64,000 bases of DNA, from contig NZ_JAAAMU010000002.1 in the NCBI RefSeq assembly GCF_009909195.1, positions 496,001 through 560,000 on the forward strand, written 5' to 3'. The notes under the pieces were generated by a model. The model saw nothing but the letters and a program-made list of their open reading frames with translations, ran no database searches and was not told where the DNA came from. The translations under genes were made by a program, and so were the position numbers. Shown one piece after another: positions 1 to 9,112 of this stretch. Numbering within the stretch: position 1 is the stretch's first letter; every line of letters starts with the position of its first letter. This DNA comes from Paenibacillus sacheonensis (GTDB taxonomy: Bacteria; Bacillota; Bacilli; Paenibacillales; Paenibacillaceae).

Positions 1-130
1 TAATATTCTGGAAGAATTCGGAAATCCCTACAACCTCTTTCACGTTTTCATTATTCAACTAACCTCCCTCTATGGACAACGGCAGCCGCACCTATCGTCT
101 TCGCGAGGTTCACTAACTTTATGATCAATT
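1..130. other. Unassigned window start
   Basis: No complete gene is visible here. A short frame open from base 2 on the plus strand could be the tail of a protein that begins before the window, but it has no recognisable motif and may be chance. Confidence 0.3.
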
Positions 131-172
131 AATAATAAAAGCCTGTTCCTGACAATTCGTCAAGACCAGGCT
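131..172 (-). terminator. Terminator after the cold-shock remnant
   Basis: GCCTG at 141-145 pairs with CAGGC at 167-171, with further pairing inside (CTGAC with GTCAA-like bases). On the minus strand it is followed by a T-rich tract. It lies directly downstream of the minus-strand cold-shock gene remnant. Confidence 0.6.
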
Positions 173-182
173 TATTTATGTA

Positions 183-322
183 CTACAGTTTTACAACATT
201 CTCAGCTTGAGGTCCTCGTTGGCCCTTAACAACATTGAACTCAACACGTTGACCTTCGTCCAAAGATTTGTATCCTTCGCCTTGAATGGCTGAAAAATGA
301 ACGAACACGTCGTCGCCGAATG
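183..322 (-). pseudogene. Cold-shock protein, 5' part lost
   Basis: The minus-strand frame ending at the TAG at 183-185 encodes the C-terminal two thirds of a CspA/CspB-type RNA-chaperone OB fold, with [11 protein letters not shown] (the RNP2 region), then [13 protein letters not shown] and the tail [10 protein letters not shown]. The first strand of the fold, with the aromatic RNP1 motif (KGFGFI in the family), is absent. The frame stays open for about 25 more codons without resembling a cold-shock protein and then meets a stop. No start or ribosome site fits. It therefore looks like a 5'-truncated gene, though sequencing error cannot be excluded. Intact family members are 65-70 residues. 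Confidence 0.7.
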
Positions 323-565
323 CTGAATGACATGAAGCGTTTTCATAACGGACGATATAACACGATACTCCGATCGATACCCCAATCCGCAGGTATTTTC
401 ATACCGGATTGTTACGATGGCCCGGCTCTTACCCGCCTATGAATCAGCGCGAACGGGCAAGTCCTCGGGCAGCCATGGGTCTGCAGACTCTCCTTTGGTT
501 TTTTTCTAGTTCCCGGTAACCTGACGGCTGCGCCTCCATCTCCGCTCCGCCGAGTCGTCAACAGC
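323..565. other. Intergenic, nothing recognised
   Basis: About 240 bases between the cold-shock remnant and the terminator of the metallophosphoesterase. No convincing coding or RNA signal was found on either strand. Confidence 0.4.
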
Positions 566-593
566 AAAAAAACCACCGTTCCAAGAACGGTGG
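566..593 (-). terminator. Rho-independent terminator
   Basis: A perfect 9-bp stem, CCACCGTTC with GAACGGTGG, has a 3-base loop. On the minus strand it is followed by seven T residues. It closes the minus-strand cluster that ends with the metallophosphoesterase at 610. Confidence 0.9.
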
Positions 594-609
594 CCAGAAC
601 AATAGTTAA

Positions 610-1500
610 TCAGTCCTCGATGCAGCGGACCCGCGTATCGAATTCGCGCTTCCCTTCTTGCAGGGTGATGATTCTCGCCCCGCGCGCAAGCCTGCCGTAG
701 GTGTTGCAGCCGGTCACGCGCCCGTAGCACAGCCGGATGCCATGCCATTCGGCGACGTAATCGTTATCGTGATCATGCCCGGCAAAGGTTCCCATCACGT
801 CGCCCATTTCCAGCATGGCCGTGAACAAGCCGCTGTTCAATTTGGGACAGCAGACGTCCTCGCCCTTGATGCCTTCCGCCCGGCCTTCCTGCCATGCCTG
901 CGCGTATTCCGGGATCGGAATATGGAAGAACGCGAGCGCAGGCAGCGTGCCGCCGTTCTTGTCCTTCAGCGCTTGCGATTCGCGGCAGTACCATTGGACC
1001 TGATCGGGATGAATCCAGCCGTAGCCGCCGACGGATTCCGGCGCGTAGTCATTTGAATCGAACAAATAAAGCGCCGCCGCATCCGCATCGTCCGCGGAAC
1101 CCGCTACGGGAAGCACGTAATTCCCGATGCCATGGATGTCTTCGGGCCCGTCCACGGACAAGTTGCTGCCGTATTCCGTCAAAATTCCGTTCAACCGTTC
1201 GCGCGTAATCCCTTTCTCCGAATCGTGATTGCCGTAAATGACGGCGAACGGAATGCCGGATCGCGCGACGCCGCCGACGGCGCGGCGGAACGTCCCTTCT
1301 TGGTCCTCGACGTCGAAGCTCGAAATGACGTCGCCCGTCAGGACGATCAAATCCGGCCGCTGCTCCGCGATAATGCGCTCCATGAGCGCAAGCGTCCGAA
1401 CGTCCTTCTCGGCGTCGATGCCGTCTTTAATATGCATATCGGTAAATTGCACGATCGTAAACGTTCCGTCCGACCGGAAACGCAGCTTGTTTCGTTCCAT
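610..1500 (-). CDS. Calcineurin-like metallophosphoesterase
   Basis: A 296-residue cytosolic phosphoesterase of the calcineurin-like (purple-acid-phosphatase-related) fold, which uses a two-metal centre to hydrolyse phosphomono- or diesters. The metal-ligand blocks appear in order: FTDMHIKDG near the N-terminus, LTGDVI, YGNHDSEKG, a lone His in FFHIPIPEY and GHDHDNDYV near the C-terminus. No signal peptide is seen. The start chosen is the ATG at 1500, eight bases after AAAGAGG. An in-frame ATG ten codons upstream lacks a ribosome site. It is the last gene of the minus-strand transport cluster and is followed by a strong terminator. The substrate is unknown; the context of sugar kinase, PHP esterase and transporter suggests an imported phosphoester. 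Confidence 0.85.
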   Translation of the reverse strand: MERNKLRFRSDGTFTIVQFTDMHIKDGIDAEKDVRTLALMERIIAEQRPDLIVLTGDVISSFDVEDQEGTFRRAVGGVARSGIPFAVIYGNHDSEKGITRERLNGILTEYGSNLSVDGPEDIHGIGNYVLPVAGSADDADAAALYLFDSNDYAPESVGGYGWIHPDQVQWYCRESQALKDKNGGTLPALAFFHIPIPEYAQAWQEGRAEGIKGEDVCCPKLNSGLFTAMLEMGDVMGTFAGHDHDNDYVAEWHGIRLCYGRVTGCNTYGRLARGARIITLQEGKREFDTRVRCIED

Positions 1501-1557
1501 GTGATCGCCTCTTTCGTCGAATCGATTCATCTGTCGCGGCTCAGACCGACTTTGCCG

Positions 1558-3009
1558 TTATGAGCCGTTCATCAAATACGCCGCCAATAGGCGGGTCCCC
1601 CAGCCTGTCGCTCCCGCGGCAAGCTGGCCCTTGGGCGCAGCGTTATCCTTCGGCCCGTTCATGTCGATATGCGCCCACGACAACGAAGGATGGACGAATT
1701 TCCGCAAAAACAACGCCGCCATGATGGCTCCGCCGCCGTCGCCGCTGCTAATATTGGACGCATCCGCATAATCGCTGGACAAGTAGGCTTCGTACTCGTC
1801 ATGAAGCGGCAGCTGCCAGACTCGCTCGCCGAACGGCTCGCCTGCCTGCCGCAAAGCCTGCACGAGCCCGTCCGCGCCCAAGATGCCGGCGATTTGCTTG
1901 CCGAGCGCGCCGACGACGGAGTAAGTGAGAGTCGCCATATCGACGACTTGCTCCGCCCCGAGCCGGTGCGCGTAGAGCAGCGCGTCCGCCAGAATAAGCC
2001 GGCCTTCCGAGTCGGTGTTCCCGACTTGAACCGTCAGCCCGTTCGCGTAGCGGATCACTTCGCCGGGCAGCATCGAGCGATCGGACGGGCTGTTCTCGGC
2101 CGCAGGCACGAGCACGACGACATTGACGGCCGCGCCGGCCCGCACGATCAAGTCGAGCGCGCCGAGCACGCCCGCGGCCCCGGCCATGTCCATCCGCATA
2201 TCGCTGATGTCATGGTCGCGCTTCAGGCTGATGCCGCCGGTATCGAACGTAATGCCTTTGCCGATCAAGGCTACAAGCGGCTTCGTCTCGTCGGAGCAGT
2301 ACTGCAGCTCGAGAAACACGGGCGGATGAAGACTTCCCTTGCCTACGGCGGCTAAACCGGCAAACCCGCGGCGCTCCAGCTCTTCGCCTTCATGGACGGC
2401 CATCTGCACGCCTGTATTGGCGAACCGCCGCGCCGTTTGTTCCGCCAGATCGCGGGGACGCAAATAGTTCGGCGGCTCGTTCGTCAGGTCGCGCGCCCAC
2501 ATCGTGCTCTCGGCTCTGAGCCGTCCCAGCCGGATCGCTTCCGCGTGCTCCGCCGTCTGTTCGACCGGGAAGCGCACCAGGATTTCCGGGCGTTCCGTTC
2601 GCGTCGACTTGTAGGCATCGAAGACGTACGTGCCGAGCAGCGAGCCTTCTACCCAAGCCTCCATAAAGGCCGGCTGGCTTTCCTCCAACGGTCCGGCGCC
2701 CGACAGGGCCGCGAAGGAGACGGCGGCCTCCGAACGCTCGTCCTTATACAGCGCGCGACCCGCATTGCCGGCCGCATCGCGCATAACGGCGACCGTAAAA
2801 GCAGCCGTGTCGCCGAGGCCCATCAACAGAAAATCGGGCGATCCGTTTGCCCCGTAGAACCAGGTGACCGCGTGCCGCGCGCCCATGTAAGGCAGCAGCT
2901 TCGCCGTTCTAATCGCTTCCAATTCGGAAGGCATGTTCGCCAAGCTTTCCGTGAAGACCGGCACGATCAACGTTCGCGCGGCCGTTTCGGCATGGATTTC
3001 GAATTTCAT
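1558..3009 (-). CDS. pepA: Leucyl aminopeptidase family M17
   Basis: A 483-residue cytosolic di-zinc aminopeptidase that removes N-terminal residues from peptides. The C-terminal catalytic domain carries the metal and active-site blocks GKGITFDTGG (near residue 253), MRMDMAGA and the signature NTDSEGRL (near residue 333). The variable N-terminal domain has the usual length. The start is the ATG at 3009, which overlaps the stop of the kinase gene by four bases (ATGA) and follows GGAGGT, so translation is probably coupled. The open frame continues far upstream, but that part is only the other frame of the kinase gene. A peptidase in a sugar/phosphoester cluster is unexpected; it may process a peptide-linked glycan or be a rider. 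Confidence 0.9.
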   Translation of the reverse strand: MKFEIHAETAARTLIVPVFTESLANMPSELEAIRTAKLLPYMGARHAVTWFYGANGSPDFLLMGLGDTAAFTVAVMRDAAGNAGRALYKDERSEAAVSFAALSGAGPLEESQPAFMEAWVEGSLLGTYVFDAYKSTRTERPEILVRFPVEQTAEHAEAIRLGRLRAESTMWARDLTNEPPNYLRPRDLAEQTARRFANTGVQMAVHEGEELERRGFAGLAAVGKGSLHPPVFLELQYCSDETKPLVALIGKGITFDTGGISLKRDHDISDMRMDMAGAAGVLGALDLIVRAGAAVNVVVLVPAAENSPSDRSMLPGEVIRYANGLTVQVGNTDSEGRLILADALLYAHRLGAEQVVDMATLTYSVVGALGKQIAGILGADGLVQALRQAGEPFGERVWQLPLHDEYEAYLSSDYADASNISSGDGGGAIMAALFLRKFVHPSLSWAHIDMNGPKDNAAPKGQLAAGATGWGTRLLAAYLMNGS

Positions 3010-3992
3010 CGGTTTTGACCTCCGCCGGATAAGATACAAGACGCGTTCTCCCAGTTGTCCGTCGTGCTGCCTTCCCGCCCGGCGATGAACCGCTCGAGCG
3101 CCATGCGATCCGGCGTTCCCGTGCTGCCGCCGGACTCCGTCACCGACAACGCCCCGCATGCATTGCCGTACAACAAACACGTCTCCGTCTCTTTTCCGGT
3201 CAGAAGGCCATAGATGTAGCCCGCATTGAAGGAATCGCCCGCGCCCGTCGTGTCGACGACGGGCACGTTGAAGCCGGAACGGAATTTCGACTGTCCGTTC
3301 ACGGTCGCGACCGCGCCGGCCGAGCCGAGCTTGACAATGAAATGGTTGCTGTGCGCCGACAATTTGGCAATGATCGCCTTCACGTCCGAACAAGCCGTAT
3401 AATGCTCGGCCTCCGCCTCGTTCATGAAGAAGACGTCCACTTCGCCCATCAATTCGTAGATTCCCGTGAACCATTCCCCGGTATCGTCCCAGCCGACATC
3501 GAGCGAGGTCGTCGCGCCTCGGGCCTTCACGGCCCGAACCGTCTCCATGAATTCCCCATGGTTCTGTCTGCCCCGATAGCCGGTCAAATGCACGTGACGC
3601 GCCGAAGCCACGCTTTCCATATCCAGCAGCTTCATGCTCAGCTCCGCATTCGACCCAAGGTAAGTAATGAAGGAACGATCCTGCTCCGGATTGATGGCGA
3701 TGGAGATGCCTGTGTTGGTGCTGCTGCCGCGAATGAAGCTGGTATCGATTCCATATTGGGCAAAACGGTCGCGAACCTGCTGTCCGAACCCATCCTCGCC
3801 GAGAATGCCGTTAAAGGCGAGCTTAAGTCCCAGCTTCGCCAACGCGATGCTGAACAATGCGGCTCCGCCGCCTACATGCATCGTCATATTCTGGACGAGC
3901 ACTTCTTGCCCAGGCTCCGGCAGCTCGTTGCAGCCGGCAATGACCAAATCGATGTTCGCGTCCCCGATCACAATCGCGTCGTATTTCTTCAT
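3006..3992 (-). CDS. PfkB-family carbohydrate kinase
   Basis: A 328-residue kinase of the ribokinase/fructokinase superfamily that uses ATP to phosphorylate a sugar or nucleoside. It shows the N-terminal substrate lid start (IVIGDANIDLV), the glycine motif GGGAALFSIALAKLG of signature 1, and signature 2 with the catalytic aspartate and anion hole, DTTGAGDSFNAGY, near residue 250. The ATG at 3992 follows GGAGGTGA by six bases. Its 3' end overlaps the aminopeptidase start. Being next to a LacI regulator and an ABC transporter implies that the imported substrate is phosphorylated here. The exact sugar cannot be read from the sequence. Confidence 0.88.
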   Translation of the reverse strand: MKKYDAIVIGDANIDLVIAGCNELPEPGQEVLVQNMTMHVGGGAALFSIALAKLGLKLAFNGILGEDGFGQQVRDRFAQYGIDTSFIRGSSTNTGISIAINPEQDRSFITYLGSNAELSMKLLDMESVASARHVHLTGYRGRQNHGEFMETVRAVKARGATTSLDVGWDDTGEWFTGIYELMGEVDVFFMNEAEAEHYTACSDVKAIIAKLSAHSNHFIVKLGSAGAVATVNGQSKFRSGFNVPVVDTTGAGDSFNAGYIYGLLTGKETETCLLYGNACGALSVTESGGSTGTPDRMALERFIAGREGSTTDNWENASCILSGGGQNR

Positions 3993-4122
3993 GGCTGCCT
4001 CACCTCCGTGGCGTAGTGAAAAGCATGACCTGCGGTCGGTAAGGGTTCAAGGTTCTCGCAAGAAAACCGGCTTCCGAATCCATTCCGCCCGCCGGTCGCC
4101 TGTCACCGGACTTTCTTGTGAC

Positions 4123-5133
4123 CTATAGATCCCGCGCCCTGCAGCTTTCGCGCGCGACCAAGCGGTGTTCGAGTATGATGTCCCCGGTCGGCACTTCGCC
4201 GGACTCGACTTGGTTCAGCAGGGTGCGCATCGTGACTTTGCCCATCTCGTGGATGGGCTGTTCCATGGACGTCAGCGTCGGTCGGGTCAGCTCGGTGAGC
4301 TGGCTGCCGTCGAAGCCCATGATCGAAATATCCTCGGGCACGCTAAGCTTGTTGTCGCGGATGCAGTTCATCGCGCCGACGGCCATGTCGTCGCTCACCG
4401 CGAACACCGCCGTCGGCGGCTGATTGGTCCGCAGCAGCTCTTTCATCTGCTCGTAGCCGCTCTGCACTTTGTAGTCCCCGAAACGGATATGCTCGTGCAC
4501 GATTCGAATGCCCCTGTCCGTAAGCGCGTTGCGATAGCCGCTGTAGCGGTTCTGCCCCGACGTGATGTCCCGCATGTCGCCGCCGATAAACCCGATCGCT
4601 TCATGCCCAAGCTCGATCAAATACACCGTCGCGTCGTAAGCCGCTTGATAATCGTCGACGATGACGGATACGAATTGCTGGTCCATCGGCTTGACGCTGG
4701 AGAAAATAACGGGGATCTTCATCTTATGGATGAAGCCGCGAATCTCTACGTTGATTTTCTCGTGCATGATGATAATGCCTTCCACGCGCATCTCTTGGAA
4801 CACGTGCAAATACTTGAACTCTTTATCGATGTCTTCGCTGATGTTGCAGACGAGCAGATTATAATCGTTCGCGCTCGCCGCTTCCTCGATGCTGCTCAGA
4901 ATGGTCGCATAGAAGCTGGAGGTGATGTCGGGAACAATCACGCCGATGAGGTTGGTTTTGTTGCGCACCAAACTACGGGCAATATGGCTTGGAGCGTATC
5001 CCAATTCCTCGATCGCGAGATTCACTTTGTGCTTGAGATCGTCCTTGACATATTTCTCGCCGTTTAACACGCGGGAAACGGTCGTAACCGAAACGCCCGC
5101 CAGGCGCGCCACGTCTTTTATTTTTGGCTGCAC
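4123..5133 (-). CDS. LacI-family transcriptional regulator
   Basis: A LacI/GalR-type repressor of about 336 residues. An N-terminal helix-turn-helix plus hinge helix (IKDVARLAGVS, TTVSRVLNGE) is followed by a periplasmic-binding-like effector domain (LIGVIVPDI, the core repeat AVSDDMAVGAMNCI, and MGFDGSQL). I chose the GTG at 5133 because GAGGGTGA lies five bases upstream. A GTG at 5142 and an ATG at 5199 are alternatives, the last without a ribosome site. It lies between the PHP esterase and kinase genes, so it is probably a local regulator. Two LacI-type palindromes with a central CG, at 9099-9112 and 10122-10135, are its likely operators. Confidence 0.9.
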   Translation of the reverse strand: MQPKIKDVARLAGVSVTTVSRVLNGEKYVKDDLKHKVNLAIEELGYAPSHIARSLVRNKTNLIGVIVPDITSSFYATILSSIEEAASANDYNLLVCNISEDIDKEFKYLHVFQEMRVEGIIIMHEKINVEIRGFIHKMKIPVIFSSVKPMDQQFVSVIVDDYQAAYDATVYLIELGHEAIGFIGGDMRDITSGQNRYSGYRNALTDRGIRIVHEHIRFGDYKVQSGYEQMKELLRTNQPPTAVFAVSDDMAVGAMNCIRDNKLSVPEDISIMGFDGSQLTELTRPTLTSMEQPIHEMGKVTMRTLLNQVESGEVPTGDIILEHRLVARESCRARDL

Positions 5134-5252
5134 ATTACTCACCCTCTTATTTAGGTTTCCAAGCGGATTAAAGGCGGTTCGTCGCGACGCTTCGTTCATT
5201 ACAAGTTCTTAACACTTCGTCGCGAATAAGGAAATTCCTGTCTGTTCGGCAA

Positions 5253-6146
5253 TTAATCCCCGTCTTCCACGAACAACGGCTGGGAAAAGGCCGCATAACC
5301 GCCTTCCAGATACGCCGCGATGCGCACGTAGCCTTCGTCTCCCCGGCAGACGTAGCTCGCCTGGCTGATCCGGCCGGTCGTTTCTTGCAGCACTTCGCCG
5401 TCCTTGCCGAAGAACGTCACGTATTTGTACATTTTATCCAGCAGCGCATTCGAGCGGAGGTCGACGACGATCGTGTCGCCTTCCGTGCGAATCGCATCGA
5501 ATCCATACCCGGTCGAAACATAGAAATTTCCGTTCTTGATCGCTTCGGTAATCGCTTCGTTCGTATTCGCCTCGGCCTGCACCATGTTCCAAGCCCGTTT
5601 CTCTTGCCCGTACACATGCGAGTCGTCGTTGCCGAACCCCCAGACCCTGCGCCCCGCGGACAGCAGCGCATCCCATTTGTCGAACGCGATATCGTACTCC
5701 GGATTGCCGTCGCCGTTATACACTTCGACGCCGATATAACGCTCCATCTTCATCATGCCGTCCAGCGTCCAATAATTCGAGAAAAAGCGGTTCGGATGAA
5801 CAAGAACGGCAAACCCGCCGTTATCGATCGTCATATCCGTCAACCGCTGATAATTCGCGATGGTAAATTCGTTGCTGTAACCGTCCAGCAGCGCAAGCGG
5901 CGGCGAGACGAGCAGCATATGCGTTTGCCGGCTGCTCACTTCGATCGCGTCGAACACGGTTGGAATTTCCCGCTTGCCTTCGTGCTTCGTTATTTTATCA
6001 TGATCGGATATGCCCAGAAAATCGTAGCCCCCGTACATCTTGTAAACGGTCTCCAGCGGAAACCAGCCGTCGCTGTTGGTCGTATGGTTGTGAAAGCTCC
6101 CCCTCCACCATTTGCCGGTCTCCGTGTAGCTGTTCAAGATTCTCAT
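5253..6146 (-). CDS. PHP-domain phosphoesterase
   Basis: A 297-residue protein with a polymerase-and-histidinol-phosphatase metal-dependent phosphoesterase domain. Visible metal-ligand blocks are FHNHTTNSDGW (residues 18-28), GISDHD, the glutamate of DAIEVSS, LVHPNRF and GNDDSHVYG. After about residue 220 there is a small beta-rich domain that probably completes the fold. No signal peptide is seen. The ATG is preceded by a very purine-rich GGGGGAGGAAG stretch. The gene starts 22 bases after the permease stop and is evidently in the transporter operon. Such proteins hydrolyse phosphodiesters or phosphomonoesters; the substrate here is not determinable from sequence. Confidence 0.8.
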   Translation of the reverse strand: MRILNSYTETGKWWRGSFHNHTTNSDGWFPLETVYKMYGGYDFLGISDHDKITKHEGKREIPTVFDAIEVSSRQTHMLLVSPPLALLDGYSNEFTIANYQRLTDMTIDNGGFAVLVHPNRFFSNYWTLDGMMKMERYIGVEVYNGDGNPEYDIAFDKWDALLSAGRRVWGFGNDDSHVYGQEKRAWNMVQAEANTNEAITEAIKNGNFYVSTGYGFDAIRTEGDTIVVDLRSNALLDKMYKYVTFFGKDGEVLQETTGRISQASYVCRGDEGYVRIAAYLEGGYAAFSQPLFVEDGD

Positions 6147-6168
6147 CCGTCCTTCTTCCTCCCCCGCG

Positions 6169-7077
6169 TTATTCTTTCATGGAACCGATCATAATGCCTT
6201 TGGCGAAATACCGCTGCACGAACGGATAGATGATAATAATCGGCGCGACGACGACGATGATCGTGGCCATCTTGAGCGAATTGCCGGTAATTTGGATTTT
6301 GTCGAGCAGCTCGTATTTGGTCGTCCCCGCCGCTTGATTCAGCGTGTCGCGCATCGCTTCCGCGCTCGTCAGCATTTCTTGGAGCAGCGTCGACAAGGGG
6401 CGCAGGCTGGCCTTGCGGACGAAGAACGCGCCGGTAAACCAGTCGTTCCAGTGGCCGACGGCATTGAACAAGCCGATAACCGCGATGACCGGCCGGCTGA
6501 GCGGCATGATGATGCGCATGAAGATCGCAAAGTCGTTGTAGCCGTCGATGCGGGCGGATTCTTCCAAGCTCGGATGAATCTGCGTGAAGAAGGTGCGGAT
6601 GATGATCAAATTCCATGCGCTGTACAGACTCGGGATTACGTATACCCAAATGTTGTTCGTCAGATGAATCGACTTCAGCAGCATATAGTACGGGATAATT
6701 CCGCCGCCGAACAGCATCGTGAAGAAAATGAGCATCATGAAGAACTTTCCGCCCGGAATCGTCTTGCTCTTCAGCGCGTACGCGGCCATCGCCGTCAAGA
6801 ACACGCTCGAGATCGTGCCGACGACGGTACGGAAGACGGAAATGCCGAACGCGGAGGCGATGTTGGATGCTTCGAAAACTTTATTGAAGTTTTCAATCGA
6901 CCAGATGCGGGGCCAGAAATAAATGCCGCCTCTTTCCGCGTCTTTGCCGGGATTGAACGCGAGCGCGAAGATGTTCAGGAAAGGAAGAATAATCGATAAG
7001 CACAACAAGACGATCAGCGTATAATTGACGATGCGGATAATGCGTTCACCGGTGCTCACCTTATAAAATTCGTTCAC
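6169..7077 (-). CDS. Sugar ABC transporter permease, LplC/YtcP type
   Basis: A 302-residue integral-membrane permease of the carbohydrate uptake family CUT1. About six transmembrane segments are seen, starting with a signal-anchor helix (IVNYTLIVLLCLSIILPFL). The cytoplasmic EAA loop that docks the ATPase reads EESARIDGYNDFAIF followed by IMPLSRPVIAV. The start is a GTG eight to nine bases after GGAGGGAG. It pairs with the permease at 9107-10057 and the lipoprotein at 7260-9005. No ATP-binding subunit is encoded nearby, as is usual for this type, which shares an MsmX-like ATPase. Confidence 0.88.
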   Translation of the reverse strand: MNEFYKVSTGERIIRIVNYTLIVLLCLSIILPFLNIFALAFNPGKDAERGGIYFWPRIWSIENFNKVFEASNIASAFGISVFRTVVGTISSVFLTAMAAYALKSKTIPGGKFFMMLIFFTMLFGGGIIPYYMLLKSIHLTNNIWVYVIPSLYSAWNLIIIRTFFTQIHPSLEESARIDGYNDFAIFMRIIMPLSRPVIAVIGLFNAVGHWNDWFTGAFFVRKASLRPLSTLLQEMLTSAEAMRDTLNQAAGTTKYELLDKIQITGNSLKMATIIVVVAPIIIIYPFVQRYFAKGIMIGSMKE

Positions 7078-7140
7078 TGCTTGCTCCCTCCTCCTGCCCT
7101 CGAATAGACGCCGTTATCGTAAGCGGCCGCCCAAACGGAA

Positions 7141-7174
7141 AGGCGGTTTATCCGGGTTGCGGATAAAACCGCCT
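7141..7174 (-). terminator. Hairpin between binding protein and permease
   Basis: AGGCGGTTTATCCG pairs with CGGATAAAACCGCCT around a small loop. On the minus strand a short T-containing tract follows. Placed after the abundant lipoprotein gene and before the permease gene, it may act as a partial terminator or mRNA-stabilising structure. Confidence 0.6.
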
Positions 7175-7259
7175 GACCATCCGGCATCGGACTGCTATTC
7201 GCGGTCTTTATTCGCGGTTGTTAAGCGCGATTGCCAAGCCTGTTGTTCGGCCGAACCGT

Positions 7260-9005
7260 CTACAGCTTCACTTTCGTTTTCGGATCGGCATTCTTGTCCG
7301 CCAGCAGCTTCAAGTAGTCGTCCAAGCCGGCAGCTTCCATTTGTTTCAAGGCATTGTCCAAAATCTTCTTCGCGGCATCGGGGCTCTTCGCATAGTAGGC
7401 TTGGATCAAGCTGTCGTTATAGTTATCGAACGCCGCTTTCAAATCCGTGCCCCGGTCGAACTCTCCGATAAACGCGGTCGGCTGGTACGCATCGGAAACG
7501 ACGCCTTCCTTGACTTTCTTGTCGAAATCCCAGAACGTCGCGATTTTCTCCACGGCCGGGAACAAGCCCGAGCTTGCGTTGTCGCCATAGTTCTCTTCAC
7601 CGAAATCGGCCATGTTGTCGTTGTCCGTGCTGCCGAGAATATCGCCCCAGTTGTTGCCGACGCCCCCGAAACCGAGCTTCTTCGCGGCGTTCGGATCTTT
7701 CGCTTTCAGATCGATGACTTCTTGCTTCACGATCGGGTTGCCTTTGTCGTCGAGCGTGTAGTCGCGGCCTTCCAAGCCGTATTTCCAAAGCAGCTTGCCT
7801 TCGCGGCTTGCGAGGAAGTCGGCGAATTTGACGACCTCTTCCGGTTTCTTCGTCGTTGCCGGAATCGCCCAAGCGGAGTAGCCGGATTTATAAGAAATTT
7901 GCATTTGATAAGGGCCGTCTGCTTGGTTGATCGGACCGAGCGGAACGTAATGCATGTCTTGGTTGTATTCTTGGTAGCTGTGCGTATCGGCAATGATCGC
8001 CCACGAGCCGTTCAAGGCGCCTTCCGTCGCGCGGCTTTCGTCCATGGTGAAGAACTCCGGATGGATCAGTTTTTCTTTGAGCAGCTTTTGCACGTATTCC
8101 ACTTTCTTCATCGCATAGTCCGTTTGCGCTTCATGCAGGACTTTGCCGTCCTTCGTTTGTTTGATCCGTTGGTCGTCCGCGCCCCACTCCAGATCGTTGA
8201 ACAATGCGCCTACTTCCTTGCCGCCCCAATAAGAAGGGCCGATCGGCATAACCGGGCTGCCGTTCTTGTCCGTGAAATTGCCGGCTTTGATCTTCTTGGC
8301 AAGCTCGTACAGCTGATCCGTGGACGTGATCGTGCGCGGATCGATGCCGAGCGCGTCAACGATATCTTTGCGGATGTAAGGACCGCCGACGCCTTTCCAG
8401 GTAACCTGGCCGCCCGTCCGTTGGATATTCATGTGCGCGAAATAAGCGGAGCCTTGGAACTCGGGACGGAACATGACGCCGAACTTCGTATCGATCGGCA
8501 GGTAGTCGTCCTGCAAATATTTGCTGTACACTTTGGAATCTTTGAAGTACGGCGTCAAATCGGTAAACATGCTTTCGCGGGCCGCCTTCAGCACGACGGG
8601 CATTTCGGGCCGGCCGCTGTTGTTGAGGTAGAAGGCTACGAAATCCGGCAGATCGTTAGCCGCAAGGCCCGCGATCAAGCCGTCGATGGAATGCTCGGCT
8701 TTCATGATTTCGATCTCGAAGTCGATGCCGGTCATTTCTTTGATTTTCGCTTTGATCTCGGGGTTCATTTCTTCCGTGTAGTCGTCGGTTCCCATGAACA
8801 CAAGCCCTTTGATCTTGCGGTCCGCAATCCATGTTGCCGGCTTTCCTTCGGATGCATTCGTAGCATTGGCATTCGTAGCACCGGAATTGCCGCCCTCGGC
8901 GTTCGTGTCTGTTCCGGTGTTGGTGTTGTTATTGCTGGAGCAACCTGTGATCATCATGGCTGCCAGTAAAGGAATCGCTAACAACTTCGTCCATTTTCTG
9001 CTCAT
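7260..9005 (-). CDS. Extracellular solute-binding lipoprotein, LplA type
   Basis: A 581-residue substrate-binding protein for the ABC importer. The N-terminus is a lipoprotein signal peptide with lipobox ITGC (cysteine at residue 22), then a low-complexity Asn/Thr/Gly linker. The mature part is a two-lobe type 1 binding protein of the long LplA/YtcQ subfamily, which typically binds oligosaccharides. Acidic and aromatic stretches such as EWGADDQRI and FFTMDE fit the family. The ATG follows AAGGGG. It lies between the two permease genes, with an operator-like palindrome upstream and a hairpin downstream. The ligand is not identifiable. Confidence 0.88.
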   Translation of the reverse strand: MSRKWTKLLAIPLLAAMMITGCSSNNNTNTGTDTNAEGGNSGATNANATNASEGKPATWIADRKIKGLVFMGTDDYTEEMNPEIKAKIKEMTGIDFEIEIMKAEHSIDGLIAGLAANDLPDFVAFYLNNSGRPEMPVVLKAARESMFTDLTPYFKDSKVYSKYLQDDYLPIDTKFGVMFRPEFQGSAYFAHMNIQRTGGQVTWKGVGGPYIRKDIVDALGIDPRTITSTDQLYELAKKIKAGNFTDKNGSPVMPIGPSYWGGKEVGALFNDLEWGADDQRIKQTKDGKVLHEAQTDYAMKKVEYVQKLLKEKLIHPEFFTMDESRATEGALNGSWAIIADTHSYQEYNQDMHYVPLGPINQADGPYQMQISYKSGYSAWAIPATTKKPEEVVKFADFLASREGKLLWKYGLEGRDYTLDDKGNPIVKQEVIDLKAKDPNAAKKLGFGGVGNNWGDILGSTDNDNMADFGEENYGDNASSGLFPAVEKIATFWDFDKKVKEGVVSDAYQPTAFIGEFDRGTDLKAAFDNYNDSLIQAYYAKSPDAAKKILDNALKQMEAAGLDDYLKLLADKNADPKTKVKL

Positions 9006-9098
9006 GCTTTTTCCCCTTTACATGTTTTATGAATACGTCTGTCGACGTTTCCACCATTGATTGGGATGCCGTTCGTTGCGGGTTGGGATGCGTTATTG

Positions 9099-9112
9099 TG
9101 GTAGCGTTACCA
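9099..9112. promoter_or_regulatory. LacI-type operator candidate 1
   Basis: TGGTAGCGTTACCA is a near-perfect palindrome with the central CG typical of LacI/GalR operators. Pairing extends to TTGTGG/CCACAA outside the core (9096-9115). It covers the stop codon of the permease gene and lies upstream of the lipoprotein gene. Confidence 0.5.

Noticed and set aside
325..345. cre-like GAAGCGTTTTCA upstream of the cold-shock remnant
   Set aside because: Only 13 bases instead of 14 between the conserved ends, and it stands inside the degraded 5' region of a dead gene.
7218..8969. A 583-codon plus-strand open frame
   Set aside because: It is the antisense shadow of the solute-binding lipoprotein at 7260-9005: biased composition, no ribosome site and no family motif.
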